64,000 bases of DNA, taken from NCBI RefSeq assembly GCF_001577365.1, contig NZ_CP014513.1, forward strand, positions 2,542,001-2,606,000, in the 5' to 3' direction. The notes below the pieces were generated by a model. That model ran no database searches. It was not told the origin of the DNA and saw only the letters and a program-made list of their open reading frames with translations. The stretch comes from Frondihabitans sp. PAMC 28766. Its GTDB lineage: Bacteria; Actinomycetota; Actinomycetes; Actinomycetales; Microbacteriaceae. This document shows, in pieces, positions 51,424 through 60,728 of this stretch (position 1 is its first letter; each line of letters opens with the position of its first letter). A program made the position numbers and the translations under genes.

Positions 51424-52233
51424 ATGCCCGCTCTGATCTTCGACTGCGACGGCGTGCTCGCTGACACCGAGCGCTGTGGCCACCTCGTCGCGTTCAACCG
51501 CACGTTCGACGAGTTCGGGCTGCCCGTGCACTGGAGCGACGCCGACTACGCCGAGAAGGTGCTGATCGGCGGCGGCAAAGAGCGCCTCGCGAGCCTGCTC
51601 ACCCCCTCGTTCGTCGAGGAGGCCGGTCTCCCGAGCGACCCCGCGGGGCAGCAGGATGCCATCGCCTCCTGGCACCGCCGCAAGACCGCGATCTACACCG
51701 AGCTCATCGCACAGGGGTCGGTGCCGCCCCGCCCGGGCATCCACCGCCTCGTCGCCGAGGCCGACGCCCGGGGCCTGGTACTCGCCGTCGCCTCCACCTC
51801 GGCCGAGGCGTCGGTCCGCGCCGTTCTCGTGCACGCGGTCGGCGACGCGTTGGCAGAGCGGTTCCAGGTCTTCGCCGGCGACATCGTGCCGAACAAGAAG
51901 CCGGCGCCCGACATCTACCTCGCGGCGCTCGCCGCTCTCGGCATCGGCCCGGACGACGCGGTGGTCGTCGAGGACAGCGCGAACGGGCTGCGCGCGGCGC
52001 TCGCCGCCGGTCTCCGCACCATCGTCACCGTCTCGGGCTACACCCGCGACGAGGACTTCACCGGGGCGTCCCTCGTCGTCTCGAGTCTCGGCGATCCTGA
52101 CGGCCCGACCGCCGAGATCCTCGGTGCGGTCGTGGGCGTCGTGCCCGACGTCGCCGTGACCGTCGACGACGTCCTCGCGATCCTGCGCGCCCCCACCCCC
52201 TCCCCCACTCTGCTCGAAGAGGAGCCCCGATGA
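51424..52233 (+). CDS. HAD-superfamily phosphatase (CbbY/Gph-like)
   Basis: This 269-residue protein has IFDCDGVLADTERCG (motif I), LAVASTSAEASV (motif II), PNKKPAPDIYLAALAALGI (motif III Lys) and VVVEDSANGLRAALAAG (motif IV). It is a CbbY-like sugar-phosphate phosphatase or mutase. It begins three bases after the aldolase stop and overlaps the DhaL start (ATGA), so it is coupled to both. Confidence 0.9.
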   Translation: MPALIFDCDGVLADTERCGHLVAFNRTFDEFGLPVHWSDADYAEKVLIGGGKERLASLLTPSFVEEAGLPSDPAGQQDAIASWHRRKTAIYTELIAQGSVPPRPGIHRLVAEADARGLVLAVASTSAEASVRAVLVHAVGDALAERFQVFAGDIVPNKKPAPDIYLAALAALGIGPDDAVVVEDSANGLRAALAAGLRTIVTVSGYTRDEDFTGASLVVSSLGDPDGPTAEILGAVVGVVPDVAVTVDDVLAILRAPTPSPTLLEEEPR

Positions 52234-52865
52234 CCGACCCGCTCGACCTCACCGACTACGTCGTCCGCACCGTCTCGGAGGGTGCGGTCGAGAACGAGAA
52301 GTACTTCGGCGAACTCGATGCCGTCGTCGGCGACGGCGACTTCGGCTTCTCGCTCGCCCGCGGCTTCGAGTTCGTGCTGGCCGAGTGGGACACCATCGAC
52401 CGCGCCGACGCCGGCACCTTCCTCAGCCGCGTCGCCGTGATGATCACCGGTCACATCGGCGGCACCTCGGGGCCGATCTGGGGCACGGGTTTCCTCCGCG
52501 CCGGCGCCCGGCTGAAGGGGCTCGATGCGGTCACCGGCCAGGACGTCGCCGACGCCCTGCGCGCAGCGGTCGAGGGCATCAAGAAGCGCGGCCAGGCCGA
52601 CCTCGGCGACAAGACCCTGCTCGACGCCCTCGTGCCGGCGATCGACGCCCTCGAGAAGAGCGCGGCCGCCGGCGATGCCGCGGCCGAGTCGGCTCGCGTC
52701 TTCGCGACCGCCGCCCGCGAGGCCGCCGACGCGACCAGCTCGCTCGAGGCGAAGCGCGGTCGTGCCAGCTACTCGGGCGAGCGCTCCATCGGCTCACCGG
52801 ATGCCGGGGCCGTCGGCCTCGCCGTCCTCGCCGAGCGCGTGGCCGACCACTGGCCGAGCAGCTGA
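52230..52865 (+). CDS. dhaL: DhaL-type ATP-binding subunit of dihydroxyacetone kinase
   Basis: This 211-residue helical barrel has the Asp-rich metal site VVGDGDFGFSLARG (about residue 35), HIGGTSGPIWGTGFLRAG (nucleotide loop), and LGDKTLLDALVPAID. It carries ADP/ATP and phosphorylates the ketose bound in DhaK. Being upstream of dhaK reverses the usual K-L order. No DhaM phosphotransfer gene is present, so ATP is probably the direct donor. Confidence 0.92.
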   Translation: MTDPLDLTDYVVRTVSEGAVENEKYFGELDAVVGDGDFGFSLARGFEFVLAEWDTIDRADAGTFLSRVAVMITGHIGGTSGPIWGTGFLRAGARLKGLDAVTGQDVADALRAAVEGIKKRGQADLGDKTLLDALVPAIDALEKSAAAGDAAAESARVFATAAREAADATSSLEAKRGRASYSGERSIGSPDAGAVGLAVLAERVADHWPSS

Positions 52866-52946
52866 CGCCCCCCCCGCAGCTCCGCGGCCCCCGAAGCTTT
52901 CCGACAGAACGTCACCCGAAGCACTCACAACGATGTGGAGACAGCA

Positions 52947-53942
52947 ATGAAGAAGTTCGTGAACGACCCCAAGACCTACGTGGCCGACATGCTCGAGGGT
53001 CTCGCTCTGGCGAACCCCGACACCCTCACGTACGTGCCCGAGTACAACCTGATCCATCGCGCCGATTCGCCGAGCGACGACCGCGTCACGATCATCCAGG
53101 GCTCCGGCTCGGGGCACGAGCCCGCCCACGTCATGACCGTCGGGCCCGGGATGCTCTCGGCCGCCTGCCCCGGCGACGTCTTCGCCGCCCCGCCGCTCGA
53201 CTACATCACCGAGACGGTCAAGCGCCTCGCGTCGCCGAAGGGCGTCCTCCTGCTCGTCAACAACTACACCGGCGATCGGATGGCGTTCGAGATGGCCGAG
53301 GAGGTCGCCGAGGCCGACGGCGTGAACGTCAAGACGCTCTTCATCGACGACGACGTCTCGGTCAAGGACAGCACGTACACGGTCGGCCGCCGCGGAGTGG
53401 CCGGCAACTTCTTCGTGATGAAGGCGGTCGGGGCTGCGGCCGAGAACGGCGTCGACCTCGACGAGCTCGTCCGCATCGGCGAGAAGGTCAACTCCGTGAC
53501 GCGCACGATGGGCGTGGCGCTCACGGCCTGCACGCCGCCGTCGAAGGGCGAGCCGCTCTTCGAGCTCGGCGACGACGAGATCGAGATCGGCGTCGGCATC
53601 CACGGCGAGCCCGGGCGTCGGCGCGCGAAGATGATGTCGGCCGACGACATCGTCGACGAGGTGCTCTCCGCGATCCTGCCGGATCTGCCCTTCGAATCGG
53701 GCGACCGCGTCGCCGTCATGGTCAACGGGCTCGGCGGCACTCCGATCTCCGAGCTCTACCTGCTGTACGGGATCGTGCACAAGAAGCTCGTCGCCGCGGG
53801 TCTCACGGTCGGTCGCAACTACGTCGGCGAGTACTGCACGTCGCTCGACATGGCCGGCATGTCGGTGACGCTCGTGCGACTCGACGACGAGATCGAGGGG
53901 TTGCTCGCAGCTCACGCCGAGGTCGGCGCGCGGATCTTCTGA
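52947..53942 (+). CDS. dhaK: DhaK-type ketone-binding subunit of dihydroxyacetone kinase
   Basis: This 331-residue protein binds a short ketose covalently at a His: EIGVGIHGEPGRRRAKMM contains the expected His (about residue 215). GSGSGHEPAHVM is the ring-binding loop, and VLLLVNNYTGDRMAFEMA and GNFFVMKAVGAAAENG are further family blocks. ATG 52947 is chosen for its TGGAG site. It works with DhaL to phosphorylate dihydroxyacetone or a longer ketose such as erythrulose; the associated aldolase suggests a sugar-degradation route. Confidence 0.93.
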   Translation: MKKFVNDPKTYVADMLEGLALANPDTLTYVPEYNLIHRADSPSDDRVTIIQGSGSGHEPAHVMTVGPGMLSAACPGDVFAAPPLDYITETVKRLASPKGVLLLVNNYTGDRMAFEMAEEVAEADGVNVKTLFIDDDVSVKDSTYTVGRRGVAGNFFVMKAVGAAAENGVDLDELVRIGEKVNSVTRTMGVALTACTPPSKGEPLFELGDDEIEIGVGIHGEPGRRRAKMMSADDIVDEVLSAILPDLPFESGDRVAVMVNGLGGTPISELYLLYGIVHKKLVAAGLTVGRNYVGEYCTSLDMAGMSVTLVRLDDEIEGLLAAHAEVGARIF

Positions 53943-53976
53943 GGCGAGCCGGTGTCATCTGAGTAGGGTCGGACCC

Positions 53977-54954
53977 ATGGACTACGTGCGACTTGGAAAC
54001 TCCGGCCTCGAGATCTCCGCCGTCACCCTCGGCATGATGAGCTACGGCGACGCCGCCCGCGGCGGCCACCCGTGGGCGCTGCCCGAAGACGAGGCCCGCC
54101 CCCTCATCAAGAAGGCGCTCGAGGGCGGGATCACCACGTTCGACACCGCCAACGTCTACAGCGCAGGCTCCAGCGAGGAGTTCACCGGCCGCGCCCTGAA
54201 CGACTTCGCCCAGCGCGACGAGGTCGTCATCGCCACCAAGCTCAACGGCCGGATGCGCCCGGGCCCGAACGGCGCCGGTCTCTCGCGGCTCGCCGTCATG
54301 ACCGAGGTCGACAACAGCCTGCGCCGTCTCGGCACCGACTACATCGACCTCTACCAGATCCATCGCTTCGACCCGAGCACGCCGGTCGAGGAGACGATGG
54401 AGGCCCTCCACGACGTCGTGAAGTCAGGCAAGGTGCGCTACATCGGCGCCTCGTCGATGTGGGCCTGGCAGTTCGCCCAGATGCAATACACCGCCGACCT
54501 CGGCGGCTGGAGCCGTTTCATCTCGATGCAGGACCAGTACAACCTGATCCAGCGCGAGGAGGAGCGCGAGATGCTGCCGTTCTGCCTCGACCAGGGCGTC
54601 GGCGTCCTGCCGTGGTCGCCTCTGGCCCGCGGCAAGCTCACCCGCGATTGGGACGACACCACGAACCGCTCCGAGACCGACGCGTTCGGCAAGACCCTCT
54701 ACCGGCAGCAGGAGGACGGGGACCGCAGGATCGCCGAGGCGGTCGCGACCGTCGCCGATGCCCGAGGTGTCTCGCGGGCGCAGGTCGCGCTGGCCTGGGT
54801 GCGCCAGCAGGACGCGGTCTCCTCCCCCATCGTCGGGGCCACCAAACAGCTCCACCTGGACGACGCCATCGCCTCGGTCGACCTCGTGCTGACCGGCGAG
54901 GAGATCGACGCTCTGGAGGCGCCGTACGTGCCGCACGAGCCCATCGGATTCTAG
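53977..54954 (+). CDS. Aldo/keto reductase
   Basis: This 325-residue TIM-barrel NADPH reductase has the catalytic tetrad visible: Asp and Tyr in FDTANVYSAG, Lys in VIATKLNGR, His in YQIHRFDPSTP. C-terminal nucleotide-binding segments include SPIVGATKQLHLDDAI. It is of the YajO/AKR11-like group. It starts 34 bp after dhaK and may be part of the same operon, reducing a sugar aldehyde or ketone. Confidence 0.9.
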   Translation: MDYVRLGNSGLEISAVTLGMMSYGDAARGGHPWALPEDEARPLIKKALEGGITTFDTANVYSAGSSEEFTGRALNDFAQRDEVVIATKLNGRMRPGPNGAGLSRLAVMTEVDNSLRRLGTDYIDLYQIHRFDPSTPVEETMEALHDVVKSGKVRYIGASSMWAWQFAQMQYTADLGGWSRFISMQDQYNLIQREEEREMLPFCLDQGVGVLPWSPLARGKLTRDWDDTTNRSETDAFGKTLYRQQEDGDRRIAEAVATVADARGVSRAQVALAWVRQQDAVSSPIVGATKQLHLDDAIASVDLVLTGEEIDALEAPYVPHEPIGF

Positions 54955-55038
54955 TCGACGACACGTGTTGCCCGCCCTGAGGGATGATTTCGCCCGTTCG
55001 GTGAAAAGCAGGCCCGCGGCGGGAGTAGCGTCGTTGTC

Positions 55039-56364
55039 ATGACAACACGAATCGTTATTCTGGGTGGTGGTTCGGCGGGCCTCCAGACGGCGCTCGCTCT
55101 GCAGAAGAAGCGGCCTCCGCAGAGTGCCAGCATCACGGTGATCGACCCGAGCCCGTACATGACCTACCAGCCCTTCCTTCCGGAGGTCGTCGGCGGTCAC
55201 ATCGACCCGAAAGACGTGACGGTTCCGCTGCGCAAGACGCTGCGCCGCTCGAAGTTCGTGCAGGGCGCCATGACCGGCATCGACACCGACGCCAAGAAGG
55301 TCACGGTCGACCTGGCCGACGGCAAGACGACCGAGGTCGGCTACGACCACCTCGTCGTCGCCATGGGTGCCGTCACCCGCACCTTCCCGACCCCCGGGCT
55401 CGCCGAGAACGGCGTCGGCTTCAAGAGCGTCGAAGAGGCCACCTACGTGCGCAACAAGGTGCTCGAGAACATCGAGAAGGCGTCGAACACCCTCGACCCG
55501 GCCGAGCGCGCCAAGCTTCTGACCGTGCTCTTCGTGGGCGGCGGCTACACCGGCGTCGAGGCGATGGGCGAGCTGCTCGACACCGCCAACGCCGCCGTCG
55601 ACCAGTACCCCGTGCTGTCCCGCCACGAGCTCCGATTCGTGCTCGTCGAGGCCCTCGACCGCGTCGCCCCCGAGGTCGGCCCCGAGCTGTCCAAGTGGAC
55701 GCTCGGCGCTCTCCGCGCCCGCGGCATCGACATCCGCCTGAAGACCACGATGCCGTCGTGCGAGAACTCCGACTGCGTGCTGAGCGACGGCGAGACGGTC
55801 CCCGCGGGGATCATCGTCTGGACGGCCGGCGTGAAGCCCAACCCCGTGCTCGACAAGACGAGCCTCCCCCGTGGCCCGAAGGGCCACGTCAACGCGAACG
55901 CGAAGCTCGAGGTCGTCACCGACGACGGCAAGCGCGTCGACGGCGTGTGGGCCCTCGGCGACAACGCCCAGGTGCCCGACCTCACCGCCGCCAAGCAGCC
56001 GGCCTACTACCCGCCGAACGCTCAGAACGCCGTCCGCCAGGCCGTGACGGTCGCCGAGAACATCCTCGCCTCGATGGCCGGTGAGCCGCTCGCCGAGTAC
56101 CGTCACGAGTCGGTCGGGACCGTGGCCAGCTACGGCATCGGCAAGGGCGCCGCGCTCATTCAGGGCGTGCACCTCAAGAACCTCTTCGCGTGGCTGGCAC
56201 ACCGCGGGTACCACCTGCTCGCGATGCCCACCTACACGCGCAAGTGGCGCATCCTGACCGGTTGGGTCACGAACTTCGTGGCCGGGCGCGACGAGACGAC
56301 CATCGAGCACCTGAACGACCCGCGCGCGACCTTCGTCGAGGCCGCCGGCGGCGTCAAGGCCTAG
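55039..56364 (+). CDS. ndh: Type II NADH dehydrogenase (NDH-2)
   Basis: This 441-residue flavoprotein oxidises NADH and reduces quinone without pumping protons. It has the FAD loop IVILGGGSAGLQTALAL, the second dinucleotide-binding loop VLFVGGGYTGVEAMGEL, the quinone-related PPNAQNAVRQAVTVAENIL, and WALGDNAQVPDL. The C-terminal amphipathic, Trp-rich segment (NLFAWLAHRGYHLLAMP) is the membrane anchor. A strong terminator follows. Confidence 0.9.
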   Translation: MTTRIVILGGGSAGLQTALALQKKRPPQSASITVIDPSPYMTYQPFLPEVVGGHIDPKDVTVPLRKTLRRSKFVQGAMTGIDTDAKKVTVDLADGKTTEVGYDHLVVAMGAVTRTFPTPGLAENGVGFKSVEEATYVRNKVLENIEKASNTLDPAERAKLLTVLFVGGGYTGVEAMGELLDTANAAVDQYPVLSRHELRFVLVEALDRVAPEVGPELSKWTLGALRARGIDIRLKTTMPSCENSDCVLSDGETVPAGIIVWTAGVKPNPVLDKTSLPRGPKGHVNANAKLEVVTDDGKRVDGVWALGDNAQVPDLTAAKQPAYYPPNAQNAVRQAVTVAENILASMAGEPLAEYRHESVGTVASYGIGKGAALIQGVHLKNLFAWLAHRGYHLLAMPTYTRKWRILTGWVTNFVAGRDETTIEHLNDPRATFVEAAGGVKA

Positions 56365-56381
56365 CCTTCGCCGAACCTCCC

Positions 56382-56415
56382 AACGAGCCCTCGCCACCCG
56401 TGGCGAGGGCTCGTT
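56382..56415 (+). terminator. Terminator hairpin after ndh
   Basis: AACGAGCCCTCGCCA and TGGCGAGGGCTCGTT form a perfect 15-bp stem with a 4-nt loop, 18 bp after the stop. It is a strong factor-independent-like hairpin although the T-tract is minimal. Confidence 0.9.
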
Positions 56416-57229
56416 GCAGTTCGCGGCCGTTAATTCCGGCGCCACCGGGCGTTCACACCGGGTGGGTGACCGATATCACCCGTCTAACCCGTTCGGGGTC
56501 GTCGGGGGACAAGAAAAGCGGTCATTGCGGGGGACACCCGTCCGGGGGGTGCGGATCCAGTAATCGACAGGTGTTGTTTTGTAGGACGAGTGCCACCGAC
56601 GCCGATTCGAGTCGATCCCCGCAGGCATGGGCGACGCGCCGGGGGTTCGATCGAACGGATTCGTCAGGATCCCGCGGAGGAACTGCCCGAGGCTCGTCCC
56701 CCGGTCACCGCGCAACGTTCGATCACCCGTTCGGGGTGATTATCACCCTCCGTGAATCCCCTATGCGGGGGCCACGGGGTCCCCCGAAATGGGGTCATGT
56801 GCCCTCCGCGTCGGGCGGGCTACCTTCGCTTCATACCCGCTAGAACTGGGGTAGCAAAACCGGTCGGATCAGCACCACCCAACCGCCGTCGTTCCCGAAA
56901 ATCGACGGTCGGCGCGGATCCTGCCAGGAAGAACGCGCACCCGACACACAGCGCACCACCCGAAGAACACCTCCCGAACGTCGGCTCGCTCCCAGGCCGC
57001 GTGAAAGCCGTACCCGACGGCCGATCGCCGGATCAGGAATCGCAGCCGTCACCCGGGCGAACGACGGCACCCGAACCGCCGTCGTGCGCTCGACACCCGG
57101 CTCCGGCCCACTCCCGAAAGTGGACCGGGGCGAAAGCACCGCCTACCCGAACCCGAGATCCATGCTTACCCTGCACATTCCGCGTACGTTCCCGCGTGCC
57201 CGCTGCCGCCCCGAATCGGCAGTGGAATC
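56416..57229. promoter_or_regulatory. Long CCCGAA-rich leader upstream of the polymer operon
   Basis: No convincing gene lies in these 814 bp. The hexamer CCCGAA (or its inverse TTCGGG) occurs ten times by eye, at 56492, 56730, 56783, 56894, 56959, 56973, 57070, 57113, 57146 and 57210. The first two are in inverted orientation and the rest direct. That is roughly 20 times the count expected from base composition. The block probably binds a regulator or nucleoid protein, or holds structured untranslated RNA. Confidence 0.45.
56722..56740. repeat. 7-bp inverted repeat ATCACCC...GGGTGAT
   Basis: ATCACCC and GGGTGAT pair around a 5-nt GTTCG loop, and a further TATCACCC half-site follows at 56740. 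Related TATCACCCG sequence occurs at 56474. Possibly an operator or leader hairpin. Confidence 0.45.
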
Positions 57230-58786
57230 ATGAGCGGCATCAGCCGTGACGCCGGCGAGAGCCGGCTGACCTGGGCTGCTCCGACGCGCAAAGCGAACCC
57301 GGCATGGGCGGATCTCGGGGATCGGGTGGGCGGCGCCGACCAGGGCTCGTCCTGGGCCATCCGCTACCGTCGTCGCCTGCTGGCGTCCGACGCCGGCATC
57401 ATCGCCGTGAGCGTCGTCGTCGCGAGCCTCGTCGAAGCCTTCCGAGGCGGCATCGACCGGACGGCGTCCGACATCGCCGCCGCGCACCCGGAGTCGCTCC
57501 TCGAGACCATCGGCTACCCCATCGGGATCGGCCTGCTCTGGGCGCTCTGCCTCTCCTTCCACCGCACCCGCGACCTGTCCGTCGTCGGCACGGGCGCCGC
57601 GGAGTACAAGCGCGTGCTGAACGCCACGATCCTCACCTTCGTGCTCATTGCGCTGGTGATCTCGATCACCGGCCACGAGAGCATGCGCGCCTACTTCTTC
57701 GTCGCCCTGCCCGGTGGCGCCCTCGCCCTCATCGGCTCGCGCTACGGCCTGCGACGCTGGCTCATGCACCAGCGCAGCATCGGCAACTACCTGTCGCGGG
57801 CCATCGTCGTCGGCAGCCGCGCCGACGTCCGCTACGTCATCGACCGGATCGACGAGAAGCCGGGCGCCCTCTATGACGTGGTCGGCGCCGTCGTCGACGA
57901 CGGGGACACCTCCGGCATCGCCATCGGCTCACGGGTGGTCCCCATCGTCGCCGGCCTCGACGACGTGTCGAGAGCCGTCTGGAAGATGTCCGTCGAGAGC
58001 GTCATCGTCGCCGGCGACCCGCGGCACGGCACCGACTACGTCCGCGACCTCGGCTGGAGCCTCGAAGGCCGCGCCACCGAGCTCGTCATCGCGTCGCGAA
58101 TGGCCAACGTCGCCGGCCCCCGCATCCACTTCCGCCCGGTGGAGGGGCTGCCCCTCATGCATGTCGAGCTGCCGCAGTTCGACGGGCCCAAGCACGTGAT
58201 GAAGCGGGCGACCGATGTGGCCCTGTCGGGTCTCGGCATCCTGCTGACCCTGCCGTTGATGGCGGTGATCGCGATCCTCGTGAAATCCGGCGACGGCGGC
58301 CCCGTCCTCTTCCGCCAGACGCGAGTCGGCCGGGACGGAGAGCGCTTCACGATGCTGAAGTTCCGCACCATGGTCGTCGACGCCGAAGAGCGCCTCGCCG
58401 AGTTGAGCGCGCAGTCCGAGGGAGCAGGCCTCCTGTTCAAGATGAAGCAGGACCCGCGCGTCACCGGCGTCGGCCGGGTGCTTCGCAAGTACTCGCTCGA
58501 CGAGCTGCCGCAGCTGTTCAACATCTTCGGAGGCACCATGAGCATCGTCGGACCGCGCCCGCCGCTGCCGACCGAGGTCGAGGGCTACGCCGACCACGTG
58601 CACCGCCGCCTCTACATCAAGCCCGGGCTCACCGGCATGTGGCAGGTCAACGGCCGCAGCGACCTCAGCTGGGAGGAGAGCGTGAGGCTCGACCTCTATT
58701 ACGTCGAGAACTGGTCGATGACGGTCGACCTCGTGCTCATGTGGCGAACCGTCAAAGTGATCCTGCGGCCGGAGGGGGCCTACTGA
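57230..58786 (+). CDS. Polyprenyl sugar-phosphate transferase (exopolysaccharide initiation)
   Basis: This 518-residue protein has five predicted membrane helices (about residues 45-65, 85-105, 125-145, 150-170 and 325-345), a central nucleotide-binding-like domain and a C-terminal bacterial sugar-transferase domain. That domain carries FRQTRVGRDGERFTMLKFRTM, RVLRKYSLDELPQLFNI, MSIVGPRPPLPTEVE and KPGLTGMWQVNGRSDLSW. It moves a hexose-1-phosphate from a nucleotide sugar to undecaprenyl phosphate, starting polymer synthesis. First gene of a fully overlapping operon; its ATG starts 20 bp after the last CCCGAA of the leader. Confidence 0.92.
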   Translation: MSGISRDAGESRLTWAAPTRKANPAWADLGDRVGGADQGSSWAIRYRRRLLASDAGIIAVSVVVASLVEAFRGGIDRTASDIAAAHPESLLETIGYPIGIGLLWALCLSFHRTRDLSVVGTGAAEYKRVLNATILTFVLIALVISITGHESMRAYFFVALPGGALALIGSRYGLRRWLMHQRSIGNYLSRAIVVGSRADVRYVIDRIDEKPGALYDVVGAVVDDGDTSGIAIGSRVVPIVAGLDDVSRAVWKMSVESVIVAGDPRHGTDYVRDLGWSLEGRATELVIASRMANVAGPRIHFRPVEGLPLMHVELPQFDGPKHVMKRATDVALSGLGILLTLPLMAVIAILVKSGDGGPVLFRQTRVGRDGERFTMLKFRTMVVDAEERLAELSAQSEGAGLLFKMKQDPRVTGVGRVLRKYSLDELPQLFNIFGGTMSIVGPRPPLPTEVEGYADHVHRRLYIKPGLTGMWQVNGRSDLSWEESVRLDLYYVENWSMTVDLVLMWRTVKVILRPEGAY

Positions 58787-59964
58787 TGACCGATGTCAAC
58801 CGACACGGCATGCGCCGGGGGCGCGTCCTGGTCGTGCACTCGTCCGACGAGATGTACGGCTCCGATCGGATCGTGCTCGAGGTCGTCGCCGAGCTCGTCG
58901 AATCCGACCAGCTCGACGTGACCGTGTGGCTGCCCTCCGACGTGGCACCGGGCCCGCTCGGCCACCTGCTGCGCGAGCTCGGGGCGAGGGTCGAGCGCCA
59001 GCCGCTGCCGATCCTGCGCCGCATGAAGCTCACGCCGGGCGGCTTCCTCCGCCTCGGGCGCGACGCCGCTCGCACCTTCGCGCGCCTCCGCGGGCGCCAC
59101 TTCGATCTCGTCTACTGCGCCACCAGTGCCTGTCTGCCCATCGCCCCCGTCGCCCGCCTCGCGGGTGTGCGCCGGGTCGTCGGGCACCTCCAAGAACCAT
59201 GGGGAACGAGGGACCGGGTAGGTCTTCGTCCCCTGGCACGCGCGTGCACGGCCCTCGTGGCCGTCTCGCGCTCGGTCCTCGGCGCGTCGGGTCTCGCCGA
59301 GGACGCGCGGGCGGTGGTGGTGCACAACGGTGTGCCCCATCGCTCGCGTGATCTTCCCGAGGCCCCGCCGACCCATCAGCGACCCCACTACGTCGTGGCC
59401 AGCCGGTGGAACCCCCACAAGGGCCACGCCACGCTGCTGAAGGCGTGGGAGAAGGCCGGATGCCCGGGTGAGCTCGTGATCCTGGGCGCAGTCCCCGCCG
59501 TCGGCCTCGGCGTCGACGTGGAGGCGCTCGTCGCCGCGCACGTCTCCGACCCCTCGACCGTCGTGGTCGTCGGCGAGGTCGACGACACGACTCCCTACCT
59601 CCAGGCCGCCGACGCGGTGATCCTGCCCACCGACACCCTCGAAGGCTTCGGGCTCGTCACAGTCGAGGCTTTCAGCGAAGGACGCGCTGTGATAGCCAGC
59701 CGCTCAGGAGGCCCCGAAGAGGTCATCGCCGACGGGCGCACGGGCTGGCTGTTCGATCGTCAGGACGTCGACGGCCTCGCCACGCTGCTGACGACCCTCG
59801 ACATCGGTTCGCTGGCCGCGGCCGGCGCGCGCGCCCGCGAGACGTATCTCGCCGAATACACGCCCGAGCACATGCGTCGTCGCATCAGCGCCGTCGTCGA
59901 TCGCGAGCTGCACTGGCGAGACGCACAGACCGTAGGAGCCGACGAACTGGCGGTGGCATCATGA
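58786..59964 (+). CDS. GT4-family glycosyltransferase
   Basis: This 392-residue GT-B enzyme has an N-terminal acceptor domain (LVVHSSDEMYGSDRIVLEVVAELV), HYVVASRWNPHKGHATLLKAWEK (linker and donor domain start), and the C-terminal EX7E region LEGFGLVTVEAFSEGRAVIASRSGGPEEVIADG. It extends the lipid-linked sugar made by the previous enzyme. It overlaps the previous stop by TGATG and the next gene by ATGA. Confidence 0.9.
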   Translation: MTDVNRHGMRRGRVLVVHSSDEMYGSDRIVLEVVAELVESDQLDVTVWLPSDVAPGPLGHLLRELGARVERQPLPILRRMKLTPGGFLRLGRDAARTFARLRGRHFDLVYCATSACLPIAPVARLAGVRRVVGHLQEPWGTRDRVGLRPLARACTALVAVSRSVLGASGLAEDARAVVVHNGVPHRSRDLPEAPPTHQRPHYVVASRWNPHKGHATLLKAWEKAGCPGELVILGAVPAVGLGVDVEALVAAHVSDPSTVVVVGEVDDTTPYLQAADAVILPTDTLEGFGLVTVEAFSEGRAVIASRSGGPEEVIADGRTGWLFDRQDVDGLATLLTTLDIGSLAAAGARARETYLAEYTPEHMRRRISAVVDRELHWRDAQTVGADELAVAS

Positions 59965-60728
59965 CCTCACTCCGCGAGAAGGAGAGCTACACGGAGTCGC
60001 TCCAGCGCCTCTCTTCCGCCCAGAAGGGCTCGAGCGGGGCTCCGGCCTACTCGCGGTTCGTCAACCGCCGCATCGGGCGGTACTTCGCAGCCGCGGCGTA
60101 TCAGCTCGGTATGACGCCGAACCAGGTCACCGCCGTGAGCGCGCTGTTCACATTCGCCGGCATCGCCGTGATCGCGTTCGTGCACACGTCGATCTGGTCG
60201 GCGATCGCGGTGATGCTGCTGCTCGTGATCGGCTACGCGCTCGACTCCGCAGACGGCCAGCTCGCCCGCCTCCGCGGCGGCGGCAGCGCGGCCGGCGAGT
60301 GGCTCGACCACGTGATCGACGCGACCAAGATCGGCGTCCTGCACCTGGCCGTCTTCGGCAACTGGCTGCGCGAGCCGAAGGGCCACTACGGGCTGGAGGG
60401 TTTCGCCCTCGCCTACGAGAGCGTCGCGTTCATCGCGTTCTTCGCGATCGTGCTGACCGATCAGCTTCGCCGCGCGCAGCACGTCCGCACCGGCATCCCG
60501 ACCCGGGGCAGCCGTCGCACGTCGACGCTCTACTCGCTGGCCGTCGTGCCGACCGACTACGGCCTCATGTGCCTGTCTTTCGTCCTGCTGGCCTGGCCTC
60601 TCGGCTTCACCGTCGTCTACATCGCGTTCTTCGTCGCCAACACTCTCTACCTGGCGATGGCGCTGCCCAAGTGGTTCCGCGAGCTCAAGGGGCTCGGCGA
60701 ACTGCCCGATCGAGAGGCCTCGGCGTGA
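59961..60728 (+). CDS. CDP-alcohol phosphatidyltransferase-family protein
   Basis: This 255-residue membrane enzyme contains the whole CDP-alcohol signature DG-X2-AR-X8-G-X3-D-X3-D in ALDSADGQLARLRGGGSAAG plus EWLDHVID. Six helices are expected. It transfers a phospho-alcohol from a CDP-activated donor (or attaches a phosphatidyl group to an alcohol) with release of CMP. A cytidylyltransferase encoded three genes on may supply the CDP-alcohol. It overlaps both neighbours (ATGA and GTGA), so it is coupled to them. Confidence 0.93.
   Translation: MTSLREKESYTESLQRLSSAQKGSSGAPAYSRFVNRRIGRYFAAAAYQLGMTPNQVTAVSALFTFAGIAVIAFVHTSIWSAIAVMLLLVIGYALDSADGQLARLRGGGSAAGEWLDHVIDATKIGVLHLAVFGNWLREPKGHYGLEGFALAYESVAFIAFFAIVLTDQLRRAQHVRTGIPTRGSRRTSTLYSLAVVPTDYGLMCLSFVLLAWPLGFTVVYIAFFVANTLYLAMALPKWFRELKGLGELPDREASA

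Noticed and set aside
54424..56445. A 673-codon minus-strand frame opposite ndh
   Set aside because: Val/Gly/Arg/His-rich shadow without any domain.
56752..57249. A 165-codon frame in the polymer operon leader
   Set aside because: Composition is Pro/Arg-rich and resembles translated noncoding DNA; no ribosome-binding site.
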